Positions 51,057 through 60,234 are shown, counted from the first letter of the stretch. The stretch: 64,000 bases of DNA from Betaproteobacteria bacterium LSUCC0117 (GCA_030441535.1 JAUJFZ010000003.1:124001-188000); one strand, 5' to 3'. Notes: generated from the sequence alone by a model not told the origin. A program made the numbers and translations.

Positions 51057-51308
51057 TTAGTCTTCGCTCACGCCGAAGGCGCGGTCAATTTCGCCCATCT
51101 TTTTGGTGTAGTACCAAATAAGAAGTAGGAAGACCCAAATTGAGCCTTGCTGGGCAAAAAAGAATCCCAACGGGTAACCGCCGAGCTGAATGGTATTAAG
51201 TGCAGGTGCAAACAAAATACCGGCGCCATACGAAGCCAAGAACCATACAACCAGGATCTTGCTCAGCAGGCTGAGCGTTGCCGCCCAGTAACCTTTGCTG
51301 TCATTCAT
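51057..51308 (-). CDS. DUF4212 small membrane subunit (second copy)
   Basis: 83 residues from the ATG at 51308, chosen because AAGGAG lies 9 bases upstream; the ATG at 51317 directly abuts the site. Two membrane segments, with the family pattern LGGYPLGFFFAQQGSIWVFLLLIWYY. It pairs with the symporter downstream, as the other copy does at 41.2 kb. Confidence 0.9.
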   Translation of the reverse strand: MNDSKGYWAATLSLLSKILVVWFLASYGAGILFAPALNTIQLGGYPLGFFFAQQGSIWVFLLLIWYYTKKMGEIDRAFGVSED

Positions 51309-51540
51309 GTTGGCCATCTCCTTTAGATGTGTTTTCAAATCGCAGCGGGGAATCCGCTGCACTTTGTCCGGAAATCCGCGCGAGAACCCCACACGAAACC
51401 CCCAGTGACACCGCACTGTCAGGCCCGACCCTTACGGCTAACTGATAAAAAGCCATTAAAACGCTAAAACTTAGGGTTTATCCTGATCAAGGAAAACCCG
51501 AATAAGCCAGAATTCTTGTGCCGAACCGGGGCCGCCGTGC

Positions 51541-51951
51541 TTACGCGATGTTCAACGCCGCGATACCAGCCTTGGCGACTTGTGCATCCTCATTGGACTT
51601 CACACCACTGACGCCAACCGCACCGATACAAACGCCGTCCTTCATGATCGGCACACCACCCTCCAACAAACCGGAAATAGCGGGTGCGCTGAGGAAAGAG
51701 GTACGCCCTTGATTGATGACGTCTTCATAGATCTTGCTCTCACGGCAACCCAAAGCGGACGTATTGGCCTTCGCCTGTGCAATGTGCGCTGACACGGCAG
51801 GTGTGCCATTCAAACGCTGGAACCCCAACAAATGCCCGCCGTCATCGACCACGGCGATGGCAACGTTCCAATTGTTAGCAACAGCTTCCGCCTCCGCTGC
51901 TTGGAGGATGGCCTTGACGTCTGCAGACTCGAGGTAGGACTTGGTTTTCAT
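51541..51951 (-). CDS. GlcG/HbpS family heme-binding-like protein
   Basis: 136 residues: NVAIAVVDDGGHLLGFQRLNG near 30, then AQAKANTSA, then GGVPIMKDGVCIGAVGVSG near 100. This is the GlcG/HbpS fold. Relatives bind heme or sit in glycolate-utilisation operons; the exact role is open. No signal peptide is seen. It is a single gene with an AAGGATCC-type site upstream of the ATG. Confidence 0.9.
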   Translation of the reverse strand: MKTKSYLESADVKAILQAAEAEAVANNWNVAIAVVDDGGHLLGFQRLNGTPAVSAHIAQAKANTSALGCRESKIYEDVINQGRTSFLSAPAISGLLEGGVPIMKDGVCIGAVGVSGVKSNEDAQVAKAGIAALNIA

Positions 51952-52156
51952 GGGGATCCTTTTTAGTAAAGAGATAAAGCAAAGCCGTAAGCATAACCAT
52001 CCCTATCCCCACACCACGGGCCGATTCCCTCCATTTCGGTCACATTAACCCCACAGGGTGTGGCAACAATCGCCCCGATTTCGGAAATTGACACTTATTT
52101 AGTAGACTGTTGCTGACACAAATTGTGTGTCGATGACGTCGAAGGAGTATCGCTCT

Positions 52157-52846
52157 ATGAACCAACCCCTCAACACTGCCGACACGTTTGGCGGCAGCAT
52201 CTCCAGCGCACAGCGCAATAAGGTGCTACGCAACACCTATTGGTTACTCGCCATCAGCTTGTTACCAACCGTGGCGGGGGCGTGGCTGGGTGTAGCAACT
52301 GGTATCACCGCTGCTATGAGCGGCATGATGGGCCTGGTCTTGTTCTTAGGTGGTGCTTTCGGCTTCATTTACGCCATTAACAAAACCAAAAATTCAGCGG
52401 CTGGCGTTCCCGTTTTGCTGGGCTTCACCTTCTTCATGGGCCTGATGATTTCGCGCCTGATTGCGATGGTTTTGGGCTTCAGCAACGGTGCCGACCTGGT
52501 CATGATGGCCTTCGGTGGCACGGCCGCCGTTTTCTTCGCCATGGCAAGCTTGGCGACCGTCGTGAAGCGTGACCTCAGCGGGCTCAACCAGTGGCTCACC
52601 ATCGGTGTCATTTTGTTGTTGGTCGGCATGGTCATCAACATTTTTGTGGCCAGCTCAACCGGCATGGTGGTTCTGTCCATGCTTGCTGTCGCCATCTTCA
52701 GCGCATTCTTGTTGGTCGATATCAAGCGCATCATTGACGGCGGTGAAACCAACTACATCACAGCGACCCTGGCGATCTACTTGAGCCTCGTCAACATCTT
52801 CCAAAATCTGTTGGTTTTGCTCGGTGTGTTCGGTGGCGAAGACTAA
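52157..52846 (+). CDS. yccA: Bax inhibitor-1/YccA family membrane protein
   Basis: 229 residues from the ATG at 52157 (GAAGGAG upstream); a GTG at 52127 would lengthen it. Seven membrane segments, LRNTYWLLAISLLPTVAGAWLG at the start, and the conserved C-terminal DIKRIIDGGETNYITATLAIYLSLVNIFQNLL with acidic residues in the last helix. E. coli YccA modulates the FtsH protease (family knowledge). It converges on rlmD with a 4-base overlap. Confidence 0.92.
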   Translation: MNQPLNTADTFGGSISSAQRNKVLRNTYWLLAISLLPTVAGAWLGVATGITAAMSGMMGLVLFLGGAFGFIYAINKTKNSAAGVPVLLGFTFFMGLMISRLIAMVLGFSNGADLVMMAFGGTAAVFFAMASLATVVKRDLSGLNQWLTIGVILLLVGMVINIFVASSTGMVVLSMLAVAIFSAFLLVDIKRIIDGGETNYITATLAIYLSLVNIFQNLLVLLGVFGGED

Positions 52847-54351
52847 GCACTGACGCGCTCAAACACCGCAATACTCTCAACGTGTGCCGTGTGTGGGAAC
52901 ATGTTCACCACACCGGCAGACGTCAAGCGGTAATGACCCCCAGCCGTTAGCAAGCCCGCATCACGGGCCAAGGTTGCTGGGTTACAACTCACATAGACAA
53001 TTCTCACGGGCGGTTGCCACTGGTCGTCTGCGCTTTGTTGGGACTGCGATATCGCATCCACCAGCGCTGTCACAAGCGCCATCGCGCCCTCTCGGGGCGG
53101 GTCAACCAACCACTTCTGTGCGGTGCCATCCGCAAGCAGGGTCGCCGCGTCCATTTCGAACAAATTGCGCGCAACAAACGTGGTCGGTGCGGCATTGGGT
53201 TGCGTGGTTTTGAAACGCTTGTAATTGTCTATCCCGCGTTGAACCAGGGTGTCTGCACCCTCGACGCCGACCACCTCACCCGCTTGCGTTGCCAGCGGTA
53301 AGGTGAAATTACCTAAACCACAAAACCAATCGAAGACGCGTTCGTGCCGCTCAACCTGCAACAGATTCAAAGCGCGGGTGACCAGGACATCGTTGATGTA
53401 GGGGTTGACCTGCGTAAAGTCAGCAGGCTTAAACGGCATCGTCACACCAAAGGTCGGGAGGGTGTACTCCAGATCGTGCGGCGCGCCGTCTAAACGCGCA
53501 ATTGTGTCGGGGCCCTTGGGCTGCAGATACCAAATGATTTCAGGCTTGTTTTGCCCAGCGCTGAATTCCGTTGCAAATGCACGCAAGCGGTCTAAATCAG
53601 CCGCTGACAAGGGCTCGAGGTGACGTAACACCAAGCCGGTCTGTGTGGCCGTACAAGCGACCTCTAGCTGGGCGCAGGTGGCGCGCCCGTCCATGCCGTG
53701 GAACAACGTGCGCAAGTGCGGCAGCAAATCACTGACCGACTTTGGCAGCACGGCGCAGCTTTGCATATCCGCGACGTAACGGCTTTTGCGCTCATGAAAC
53801 CCCACCAACACAGTGCCCTTCTTCGGCACGTAGCGCACCGACAACCGTGCCCGGAATCGATAGCCCCAGGTCGGCCCTTCAATGGGTCGCAGAACGAAGG
53901 TCGGACGCACTTTTCCCAGGTGCCACAAGTTGTCCTCCAACACGCGCTGTTTGATGGCGACCTGCGTAGCCGGTTGGAGGTGCTGCATCTTGCACCCGCC
54001 GCAGCTACCGGCATGCAATCCAGAGTGTGGACACTTAGGCTGTGCCACCCGCTGTGACGATGACTCATGAACGGCCTTCAGTGAGGCCATTTCCCAGTTA
54101 CTTTTTTTGCGATGTACCTGCGCTGATACCCATTCACCGGGCAGCGCACCGTCTATGAAAACCACCTTACCGTCATCGCGATGGGCGACGCCCTGCGCGT
54201 TGAGGTCCATCGAATGAACATACAGCCAGTCGTCAGGCCGACCGTTGCGTGGCGGTGGCGCGGGGCGCGTCGTGGCCGTGGAGGCTGATTGCTGTTCGCT
54301 GGCTTTTAAGTCAGGATCGTCGACTTGAATCGGTGCTGTGTTTGAGGGCAT
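52843..54351 (-). CDS. rlmD: 23S rRNA (uracil-5-)-methyltransferase RlmD-like
   Basis: 502 residues. It methylates U1939 of 23S rRNA with SAM. After a low-complexity N-terminus comes a TRAM domain (MDLNAQGVAHRDDGKVVFIDGALPGEWV). Iron-sulfur cysteines follow (CPHSGLHAGSCGGC, plus the Cys of MQSCAVLP). The SAM site is FDWFCGLGNFTLPLA near 340. DPPREGA and the catalytic Cys region YVSCNPATLARD near 452 complete the set. Spacing of the first two cluster cysteines is C-x9-C, wider than the C-x5-C of E. coli. It follows nlpD directly (42-base gap), where rpoS might be expected. Confidence 0.92.
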   Translation of the reverse strand: MPSNTAPIQVDDPDLKASEQQSASTATTRPAPPPRNGRPDDWLYVHSMDLNAQGVAHRDDGKVVFIDGALPGEWVSAQVHRKKSNWEMASLKAVHESSSQRVAQPKCPHSGLHAGSCGGCKMQHLQPATQVAIKQRVLEDNLWHLGKVRPTFVLRPIEGPTWGYRFRARLSVRYVPKKGTVLVGFHERKSRYVADMQSCAVLPKSVSDLLPHLRTLFHGMDGRATCAQLEVACTATQTGLVLRHLEPLSAADLDRLRAFATEFSAGQNKPEIIWYLQPKGPDTIARLDGAPHDLEYTLPTFGVTMPFKPADFTQVNPYINDVLVTRALNLLQVERHERVFDWFCGLGNFTLPLATQAGEVVGVEGADTLVQRGIDNYKRFKTTQPNAAPTTFVARNLFEMDAATLLADGTAQKWLVDPPREGAMALVTALVDAISQSQQSADDQWQPPVRIVYVSCNPATLARDAGLLTAGGHYRLTSAGVVNMFPHTAHVESIAVFERVSA

Positions 54352-54393
54352 CCCTCTATTGTCGCAGGGACTGGCGAGGTCCCGTGAGAAGGC

Positions 54394-55311
54394 TTAGCGT
54401 TTTGGCAAAAAAGCGATTGGGTCGACGGGCTTACCCAAACGCCGCACCTCGAAGTGCAGCTTCACGCGATCAGCATCCGAGCTGCCCATCTGCGCAATCT
54501 TGTCGCCTTTTTTAACGACTTGATCCTCCCGCACGGCCAGGGATTGGTTGTGAGCATAGGCCGTTAGAAATGTGTCGTCGTGCTTGAGAATGACCAAGTT
54601 GCCATACCCGCGCAAGCCGGAACCTGCGTACACCACACGGCCGTCAGCTGCGGCGACAATCGGATCGCCCAACTGCCCGGCGATACCAATACCCTTGTTG
54701 GTCTTGTCGTCAAAAGTGGCAACAATATCGCCCTCAGCGGGCCAACGCAAGTTGAGCTGTGCGGCCAACTGTGCGGTCTCCGTGTCGACCGATTCCGCAC
54801 TCACGGGCGCCTCCGGAGCGGCAGCAACTGGCGATGGCTTCTCAAGTGGCTTGATCGGTTGAGGGCGGCTGTCAGCGCCCTTGATCGGCTGCACGGTCAC
54901 AGCCACCGGCTCTTCTGCAGCTTGCGGCGCTTTGGCCACAACCGGGTTGGGCTCAGCCGGCTTCGGGACGGCCGGTTTCACGGGCTGGCCAGATCGCGGA
55001 GGGGAAACGCGCAAGACCTGCCCGACCTCTAAATTGTTTGGGTTTGCCAGTTGATTCCAGTTGGCCAAATCACGCCAATCTTGGTTAAAGTTCGCGGCAA
55101 TACGCGTTAAGGTATCGCCCGGCTGAACCCGGTATTCACCATCTGGCAATGGCGCCGCACTCGCACGCGGTAATGAGCGGGTCTCGACGGGCGCACGTCC
55201 TACACGCCCCTGCGCGCAGGCCACCAGTGCCGCCGACACAACCAACAACAAACCGCGCCGCCACCAAGCCTGCTTGATAAGACCCATCGCTGTCAGGTAT
55301 TGATCCGTCAT
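54394..55311 (-). CDS. nlpD: Lipoprotein NlpD (LysM + degenerate M23)
   Basis: 305 residues from the ATG at 55311 (GGAG four bases upstream). A lipoprotein signal peptide ends LVAC (Cys32). A LysM domain (about 58-105, YRVQPGDTLTRIAANF) binds peptidoglycan. A Pro/Ala/Lys-rich linker leads to a LytM/M23 domain (about 205-305). The first metal ligand is missing: the segment reads NKGIGIAG where active enzymes have HxGxD. It is therefore an amidase activator rather than an endopeptidase, as E. coli NlpD is. It is third in surE-pcm-nlpD. Confidence 0.93.
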   Translation of the reverse strand: MTDQYLTAMGLIKQAWWRRGLLLVVSAALVACAQGRVGRAPVETRSLPRASAAPLPDGEYRVQPGDTLTRIAANFNQDWRDLANWNQLANPNNLEVGQVLRVSPPRSGQPVKPAVPKPAEPNPVVAKAPQAAEEPVAVTVQPIKGADSRPQPIKPLEKPSPVAAAPEAPVSAESVDTETAQLAAQLNLRWPAEGDIVATFDDKTNKGIGIAGQLGDPIVAAADGRVVYAGSGLRGYGNLVILKHDDTFLTAYAHNQSLAVREDQVVKKGDKIAQMGSSDADRVKLHFEVRRLGKPVDPIAFLPKR

Positions 55312-55333
55312 AAAACTCCAAAGTAATTCATAT

Positions 55334-56119
55334 TTAGGCTACGCCTGATTTTAAAGCCACAAACAAAACCGCCTCTAACTCGTGTTTTACATAACCGTCA
55401 GGGGTTCGATCAACCACAACCAAACGCTGCTGGCCGGGACCAATCTGACACGGCGCGACCAAGCGCCCCCCCATCGCCAGTTGATCCAACCAAGCCTGGG
55501 GAATCGCCTCACCGCCCGCCGCAGCCACGATACCGGCATACGGTGCGCCGGCTGGGTATCCCAGATGACCGTCGGCCATGATGAGATGGATATTCGGGCG
55601 TTGAAAAGGACGCAAGTTGGCGCGTGCGCGGTCATGTAGCCCCTTCAGGCGCTCAATCGAGTACACCTCTTTTGCCAAGTATCCCATCACCGCAGCTTGA
55701 TAACCGCAGCCGGTGCCAATCTCGAGCAAACGCCCCATCGGCAATTGCTGTCCAGCAACCAACAGGGCAAGCATGCGAGCCACCACGCTGGGTTTGGAAA
55801 TCGTTTGCCCCAAGCCAATCGGCAAACTGGTGTCTTCGTAGGCTTGGTTGATGAGCGCCGAGTCAACAAATCGGTGTCGCTCGACGCGCAACATCGCATC
55901 TCGCACGGCTTCGGAATCCAATCCTTGCGCCATCAGGCGATCCACCATATTGGCCCTTATGCGACTGGAATCAAGCCCGGCCCCCGTCGGCGCAACCCCA
56001 CTGGGTGCATACAGTTTGGCCTGTGGTCGAGCCACGCTGACCTTATTTGCGGGCGCGCCAGCCGACGCTTTATAGGCGGTCGATAACCACTTTTTTTCCG
56101 GTGGTGGCGATTGGGCCAT
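55334..56119 (-). CDS. pcm: Protein-L-isoaspartate O-methyltransferase
   Basis: 261 residues, with about 55 extra at the N-terminus compared with E. coli (208). It repairs isoaspartyl damage in proteins using SAM. Motifs: RHRFVD, AYEDTSLPIGLGQTISKP, LLEIGTGCGYQAAV near 135, and EAIPQAWLDQLAMGGRLVAP. The N-terminal extension is Ala/Pro/Lys-rich and non-conserved. It lies 6 bases after surE and 22 before nlpD. Confidence 0.94.
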   Translation of the reverse strand: MAQSPPPEKKWLSTAYKASAGAPANKVSVARPQAKLYAPSGVAPTGAGLDSSRIRANMVDRLMAQGLDSEAVRDAMLRVERHRFVDSALINQAYEDTSLPIGLGQTISKPSVVARMLALLVAGQQLPMGRLLEIGTGCGYQAAVMGYLAKEVYSIERLKGLHDRARANLRPFQRPNIHLIMADGHLGYPAGAPYAGIVAAAGGEAIPQAWLDQLAMGGRLVAPCQIGPGQQRLVVVDRTPDGYVKHELEAVLFVALKSGVA

Positions 56120-56125
56120 AGGGAC

Positions 56126-56917
56126 TCAATTTCCCGTCTGCTGCACCCTCGCGCGCCACGCGTCCAGGTCGTTGTAGTGAGTCAAGTCAACATGCAAGGG
56201 CGTCACGGCGACGTTGCCTTGGCTGGTGGCATGGAAGTCGGTACCAGGCGCGGCATCACGCGCCTCACCCGCTTGGCCAATCCAATACATGGTCTCACCC
56301 CGCGGACTGGGCTGCTGGATCACCGCCTGTGCGGCGTGCCGACGACCCAAACGGGTGACCTCGTAGTTGCCTATTTGATCAAAGGCACGATTCGGGATAT
56401 TTACATTTAACAACCAGGGGAATTCGCAGGTCGCCGGCGTCGCGACCGACGCCACCGGATCGCCTCCCAATGTTGCGAGCAATTGCGCAACCAACTCACC
56501 CGCCTTTTCGGCAGCGGCATCTAGGTGCGCCCACCCTTTTTCGACCTGTGAAAACGCGACTGCAGGAATACCGAACAGATAACCCTCCATAGCGGCGCCC
56601 ACGGTACCCGAGTAAATCGTGTCGTCCCCCATATTGGCGCCATTGTTGATGCCGGACACCACCAAATCCGGCCGCCAATCCAAATACCCCGTGAGCGCAA
56701 TGTGCACGCAATCGGCGGGCGTGCCGTTCACAAAATGAAAGCCATTACTGCCCTCGTGCACGTATAACGGGGCATTAAGCGTCAGTGAGTTCGACTTCGC
56801 GCTGTTGTTGTGCTCAGGCGCGATGACCACCACGTGGGCGTGCGGCTTGATCGCCTCGTAGAGCGCCTTCAAGCCAGGGGCAAGGTAACCGTCGTCGTTG
56901 CTGAGTAAGATGTTCAT
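56126..56917 (-). CDS. surE: 5'/3'-nucleotidase SurE
   Basis: 263 residues from the ATG at 56917, which begins MNILLSNDDGYLAPGL; metal-binding D8 and D9 are typical. A longer frame to 57124 has no supporting start. Further family marks are APEHNNSAKSNS and DLVVSGINNGANMGDDTIYSGTVGAAMEG. It is a stationary-phase nucleotide phosphatase and heads surE-pcm-nlpD-rlmD. It is divergent from the oxidoreductase gene. Confidence 0.95.
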   Translation of the reverse strand: MNILLSNDDGYLAPGLKALYEAIKPHAHVVVIAPEHNNSAKSNSLTLNAPLYVHEGSNGFHFVNGTPADCVHIALTGYLDWRPDLVVSGINNGANMGDDTIYSGTVGAAMEGYLFGIPAVAFSQVEKGWAHLDAAAEKAGELVAQLLATLGGDPVASVATPATCEFPWLLNVNIPNRAFDQIGNYEVTRLGRRHAAQAVIQQPSPRGETMYWIGQAGEARDAAPGTDFHATSQGNVAVTPLHVDLTHYNDLDAWRARVQQTGN

Positions 56918-57020
56918 GCAGAAATTGTAGGGGCAGAAAGCCGCACGTGACAGGTCATGCAGAAAAGCATGCTTATTATTGCCGTTGAGTCTTTTTAACG
57001 TTTTTATCGGGAGCCCATTT

Positions 57021-58010
57021 ATGTTTGCGTGGCGATGCACCGACCCCACAGGTGTCGAAAATTTATCGTGGACCGAGCTGTCCACGCCGCAGCCTGCTGC
57101 AGACGAGGTCTTGATTGAAATCAAAGCGGCCAGCTTAAACTTTCCGGATCTGCTGATCGTTCAGAACAAATATCAATTCAAGCCAACACCCCCCTTTGTG
57201 CCAGGCGCCGAATTTGCGGGTGTCGTGACCGCTTGCGGCAGCGAGGTCAGCACGTTAAAGGTCGGTGACCATGTCGCTGCATTACCCAGCGTCGGCGCAT
57301 TTGCAACCCATGCCTGCATCAAGGCGGCTTTGTGTATTCCCCTGCCGGTCAATTTTCCATTGCCGGAGGCGGCGGCCTTCATCATGGCCTATGCCACCTC
57401 TCACCATGCACTGATCGATCGCGCGCAGCTTTTGGCGGGCGAGACGGTGCTTATCTTGGGCGCTGCAGGCGGCGTCGGCAGCTCGGCAATCCAAATTGCC
57501 AAGGCGCTCGGTGCGCGCGTCGTTGCAGCGGCCTCCTCAGCGGAAAAATGTGCATTCTGTCGCGAGCTGGGAGCGGATGACACCATCGACTACAGCATCC
57601 ACACACCTGACACGACACTGCGTGACGCGATCAAGTCAACGTGTGGCGCTGGTGGCCCTCATGTCATCTATGACCCTGTCGGCGGCGCGTTTGCAGAGCC
57701 TGCGTTTCGCTCCATTGCATGGCGCGGACGTTACTTGGTCGTTGGCTTCGCAAGCGGTGAAATCCCCAAGCTCCCCTTCAATTTGGCCCTGCTCAAAGGC
57801 GCGTCATTGGTGGGTGTCTTTTGGGGCGATTTTGCCAAACGCGAAGCGGCTGCCAATGAGGCCATGATGGCCGAGTTACTGCGCTGGATTCAGGCAGGAA
57901 CCATCAAACCACCAGTGCAACAATCATTCACGATGACCGACTTACCGAAAGCCTTTGACGTTATGGCACGCAGAGCGATCAATGGCAAGCTGGTACTGAC
58001 CAATCCGTGA
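57021..58010 (+). CDS. NADPH:quinone oxidoreductase-like MDR protein
   Basis: 329 residues from the ATG at 57021 (CGGGAG ribosome binding site). Medium-chain reductase fold: N-terminal GroES-like part (FVPGAEFAGVVTACG, LKVGDHVAA) and the Rossmann motif LGAAGGVGSSAIQIAKALGARV near 145. It lacks the zinc-binding cysteines of alcohol dehydrogenases, so it is of the quinone oxidoreductase (QOR) type. The substrate is unknown. It is divergent from surE and followed by the tRNA-His terminator region. Confidence 0.9.
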   Translation: MFAWRCTDPTGVENLSWTELSTPQPAADEVLIEIKAASLNFPDLLIVQNKYQFKPTPPFVPGAEFAGVVTACGSEVSTLKVGDHVAALPSVGAFATHACIKAALCIPLPVNFPLPEAAAFIMAYATSHHALIDRAQLLAGETVLILGAAGGVGSSAIQIAKALGARVVAAASSAEKCAFCRELGADDTIDYSIHTPDTTLRDAIKSTCGAGGPHVIYDPVGGAFAEPAFRSIAWRGRYLVVGFASGEIPKLPFNLALLKGASLVGVFWGDFAKREAAANEAMMAELLRWIQAGTIKPPVQQSFTMTDLPKAFDVMARRAINGKLVLTNP

Positions 58011-58035
58011 CCATTCTGACGCCGGGCAACCATTG

Positions 58036-58070
58036 AAAAAGCCCTTGGCCAGCAACGACCAAGGGCTTTT
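58036..58070 (-). terminator. Terminator after tRNA-His
   Basis: aaaaagcccttgg / ccaagggctttt stem, 9-base loop. Read leftward it ends in TTTTT. It may also stop transcription of the oxidoreductase gene from the other side. Confidence 0.9.
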
Positions 58071-58076
58071 GTACAG

Positions 58077-58153
58077 TGGGGTGACTGACGGGGCTCGAAC
58101 CCGCGACAACCAGAATCACAATCTGGGACTCTACCAACTGAGCTACAGCCACC
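58077..58153 (-). tRNA. tRNA-His (anticodon GTG)
   Basis: Acceptor GTGGCTG pairs with CAGTCAC, with the extra G at -1 opposite C73 that marks tRNA-His, and an encoded CCA. Anticodon stem CCAGA/TCTGG with loop TTGTGAT gives GTG, reading CAC and CAU. Confidence 0.96.
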
Positions 58154-58188
58154 GCAGACCAAAATTATAGCATTTCAAATGCCCTGAA

Positions 58189-60126
58189 TCATCTCGCCAC
58201 GTTAGCAGTTGCCGATGGCTTAGGCACCAATATCTTGGAATTGAAGCGTACTTTCAGACTTGCCAAATACGCGTTCAATTCAGCGCTTGACCATGCTTGT
58301 GTGAATTGCTGCACTTCTTGTGCAGCCTGGGTCGCCTCAGGCGCTGGGCGCTTCTCCACTGCAGTCACTTTGATCACAGCGAATCCCTGAAGGCCTTGAT
58401 CAACAGTGGTCCACGCGGGTAATTGCTTGGCATCAACCCGCAGCGCCGCAGCAATCAAGTTGGGCGATAGCTCGCCTGCTTGGTCACGTGAAACGCTGAC
58501 CGACTGACCCAGCCTCACATTGGCAACGGGCGCGGTGCTGCCAACCCGCCACTTTGTGAGAGCATCCTGGCCCGTGCTGACCGCCAGCGCTGCAGCCTTT
58601 TGGGCGGTCAACAGTGCCTGAACGCGCGTTTTCACCTCTGCGAGGTCACGCGTGCGTGCTGGTTGGTGCGCAGTCACCCGCGCGGCAACCAAACGCGAGC
58701 TACCGATATCGATAGCCGCTGTATTGAGCTTCTTTTGGATCGCGTCGTTGGCGAATACGGCTTCACGCAACTTGGCGTTCCCCCAAATCGCATTATCTGC
58801 AGCGTTTGATGGCCCTTGGCGGCTCACGGCCTTCGCGGTTTGGATGGTCAAACCCAAACGCTTGGCTGCAGGCTCTAAGCTGTCGGCCTGTTCGTAGACC
58901 ACGTTTGAGAATGACTCCGCAACCTCCGCAAATTTACGAGCAGCCTGCGAACCACGCAAGTCATCGAGAATCGATGCGCGCATCGCCTCGTAGGGCTTGA
59001 TCTCTGCTGACTTCACGTCAGTGAGCTGAATGATGTGTAAACCAAAATCCGTGCGCACGATGTCAGAGATCTCGCCCTTCTTCATTGCAAATACGGCATC
59101 GTTAAAAGCCTGCACCATCGCGCCCGGCCCGAAGAAGCCCAAGTCGCCGCCATTTTGAGCAGAACCGGGGTCTTGTGAGTTTTCCTTTGCCAATTGCGCG
59201 AACTGCGTTGGATCTCCTTTCACCCGAGCGAGCAACTCCTTGGCTTTTTCCTCCGCCGCTTTCACAGCGTCGGCAGACGCACCCGCATCAAGGGTCAGCA
59301 GAATATGGCTGGCTCGGCGCTCTTCTGGCCCTGAAAGTCGAGATTTGTTTTGTTCGTAATAGGCCTTTAAATCCGCCTCATTGATTTCGATCGCCTTGGC
59401 GATATCAGCCTGATCCAGCACCAAGTAGGCTACATCGACCGTTTCAGGCGCCAAAAAATTAGCCTTGTTGTCGTCGTAGAAAGTCTGAACATCAGCGTCG
59501 GTTACTTTCACACTTTCGGTGAATTGCCGGGCATCGAAAAGTGCCACCTGAATCTGACGGCGCTCGAAGTAGGCATCCAGAGTCGCTTTGGCTGCCGCAC
59601 TTAGTGCCAAGCCCGTGGCTTGAACGCCCTGCGCCACTTGCGCTTGTGCCAAGGCGTAGGCCATTTGAGCGGCATAACTCTCGTCGGTCATGCCGCGAAT
59701 AGCCAGCTCCTCGCGCACCTGCGCTACGTCAAGATTGCCGCTGGCATCGCGGCGAGCGTTAAGCCAAGGATCGTCACGCAACGCCCGCTGAACTGCACTG
59801 TCGCCTGCAACCACGCGGAGCTTACGTACCGACGCGGCCACCAACTCGTCCTGCAACAGGCGCTCTAAAGTGGCATAGCGTGCCTCCGGCGTGTCCAATA
59901 ATTTGACATCCAGCTGCGGCATCGATTCGCGCAGGTTTTGAATTTCTGCCTCATGCGCTTGATCCCACTGCGCCTGCGTGATGACAGCACCATCTAACTC
60001 CGCCACAGTGGGGCTCTTGTCATTGAACGAGCTGTAACCGCTGACCCCGACGAATACGAACGCAATGACCAGCAGGCCGAGCAAAAATATCATCACGATT
60101 TTGCTTTGACGGATTGTTTCAAACAT
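58189..60126 (-). CDS. ppiD: Periplasmic chaperone/peptidyl-prolyl isomerase PpiD-like
   Basis: 645 residues, PpiD size. A single N-terminal membrane anchor (about 12-31, VMIFLLGLLVIAFVFVGVSG) follows the typical start MFETIRQSK. The SurA_N-like chaperone part is next, then a parvulin (PpiC) domain (about 268-365, RRASHILLTLD ... GDLGFFGPGAMVQAFNDAVF ... FGLHIIQLTD), and a long C-terminal region. It assists newly exported proteins at the Sec translocon. It lies downstream of hupB and tRNA-Val(TAC), comparable to the hupB-ppiD order of E. coli. Confidence 0.94.
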   Translation of the reverse strand: MFETIRQSKIVMIFLLGLLVIAFVFVGVSGYSSFNDKSPTVAELDGAVITQAQWDQAHEAEIQNLRESMPQLDVKLLDTPEARYATLERLLQDELVAASVRKLRVVAGDSAVQRALRDDPWLNARRDASGNLDVAQVREELAIRGMTDESYAAQMAYALAQAQVAQGVQATGLALSAAAKATLDAYFERRQIQVALFDARQFTESVKVTDADVQTFYDDNKANFLAPETVDVAYLVLDQADIAKAIEINEADLKAYYEQNKSRLSGPEERRASHILLTLDAGASADAVKAAEEKAKELLARVKGDPTQFAQLAKENSQDPGSAQNGGDLGFFGPGAMVQAFNDAVFAMKKGEISDIVRTDFGLHIIQLTDVKSAEIKPYEAMRASILDDLRGSQAARKFAEVAESFSNVVYEQADSLEPAAKRLGLTIQTAKAVSRQGPSNAADNAIWGNAKLREAVFANDAIQKKLNTAAIDIGSSRLVAARVTAHQPARTRDLAEVKTRVQALLTAQKAAALAVSTGQDALTKWRVGSTAPVANVRLGQSVSVSRDQAGELSPNLIAAALRVDAKQLPAWTTVDQGLQGFAVIKVTAVEKRPAPEATQAAQEVQQFTQAWSSAELNAYLASLKVRFNSKILVPKPSATANVAR

Positions 60127-60201
60127 GCCGGAAATTCCTCAAGACGGGGTCACTAAAACGAGACTAACAGTTAACCAAAACACACGATATTAACGCGCAA
60201 T

Positions 60202-60228
60202 GAAAAAGGCGAACAATGTTCGCCTTTG
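60202..60228 (-). terminator. Terminator after tRNA-Val(TAC)
   Basis: aaaggcgaaca / tgttcgccttt stem-loop. Read leftward it is followed by TTTTTC, just past the tRNA 3' end. Confidence 0.85.
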
Positions 60229-60234
60229 AAGGGG

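Noticed and set aside
54394..55311. Active M23 endopeptidase
   Set aside because: The first metal-ligand His of the M23 site is absent, so an NlpD-type activator is the better call.
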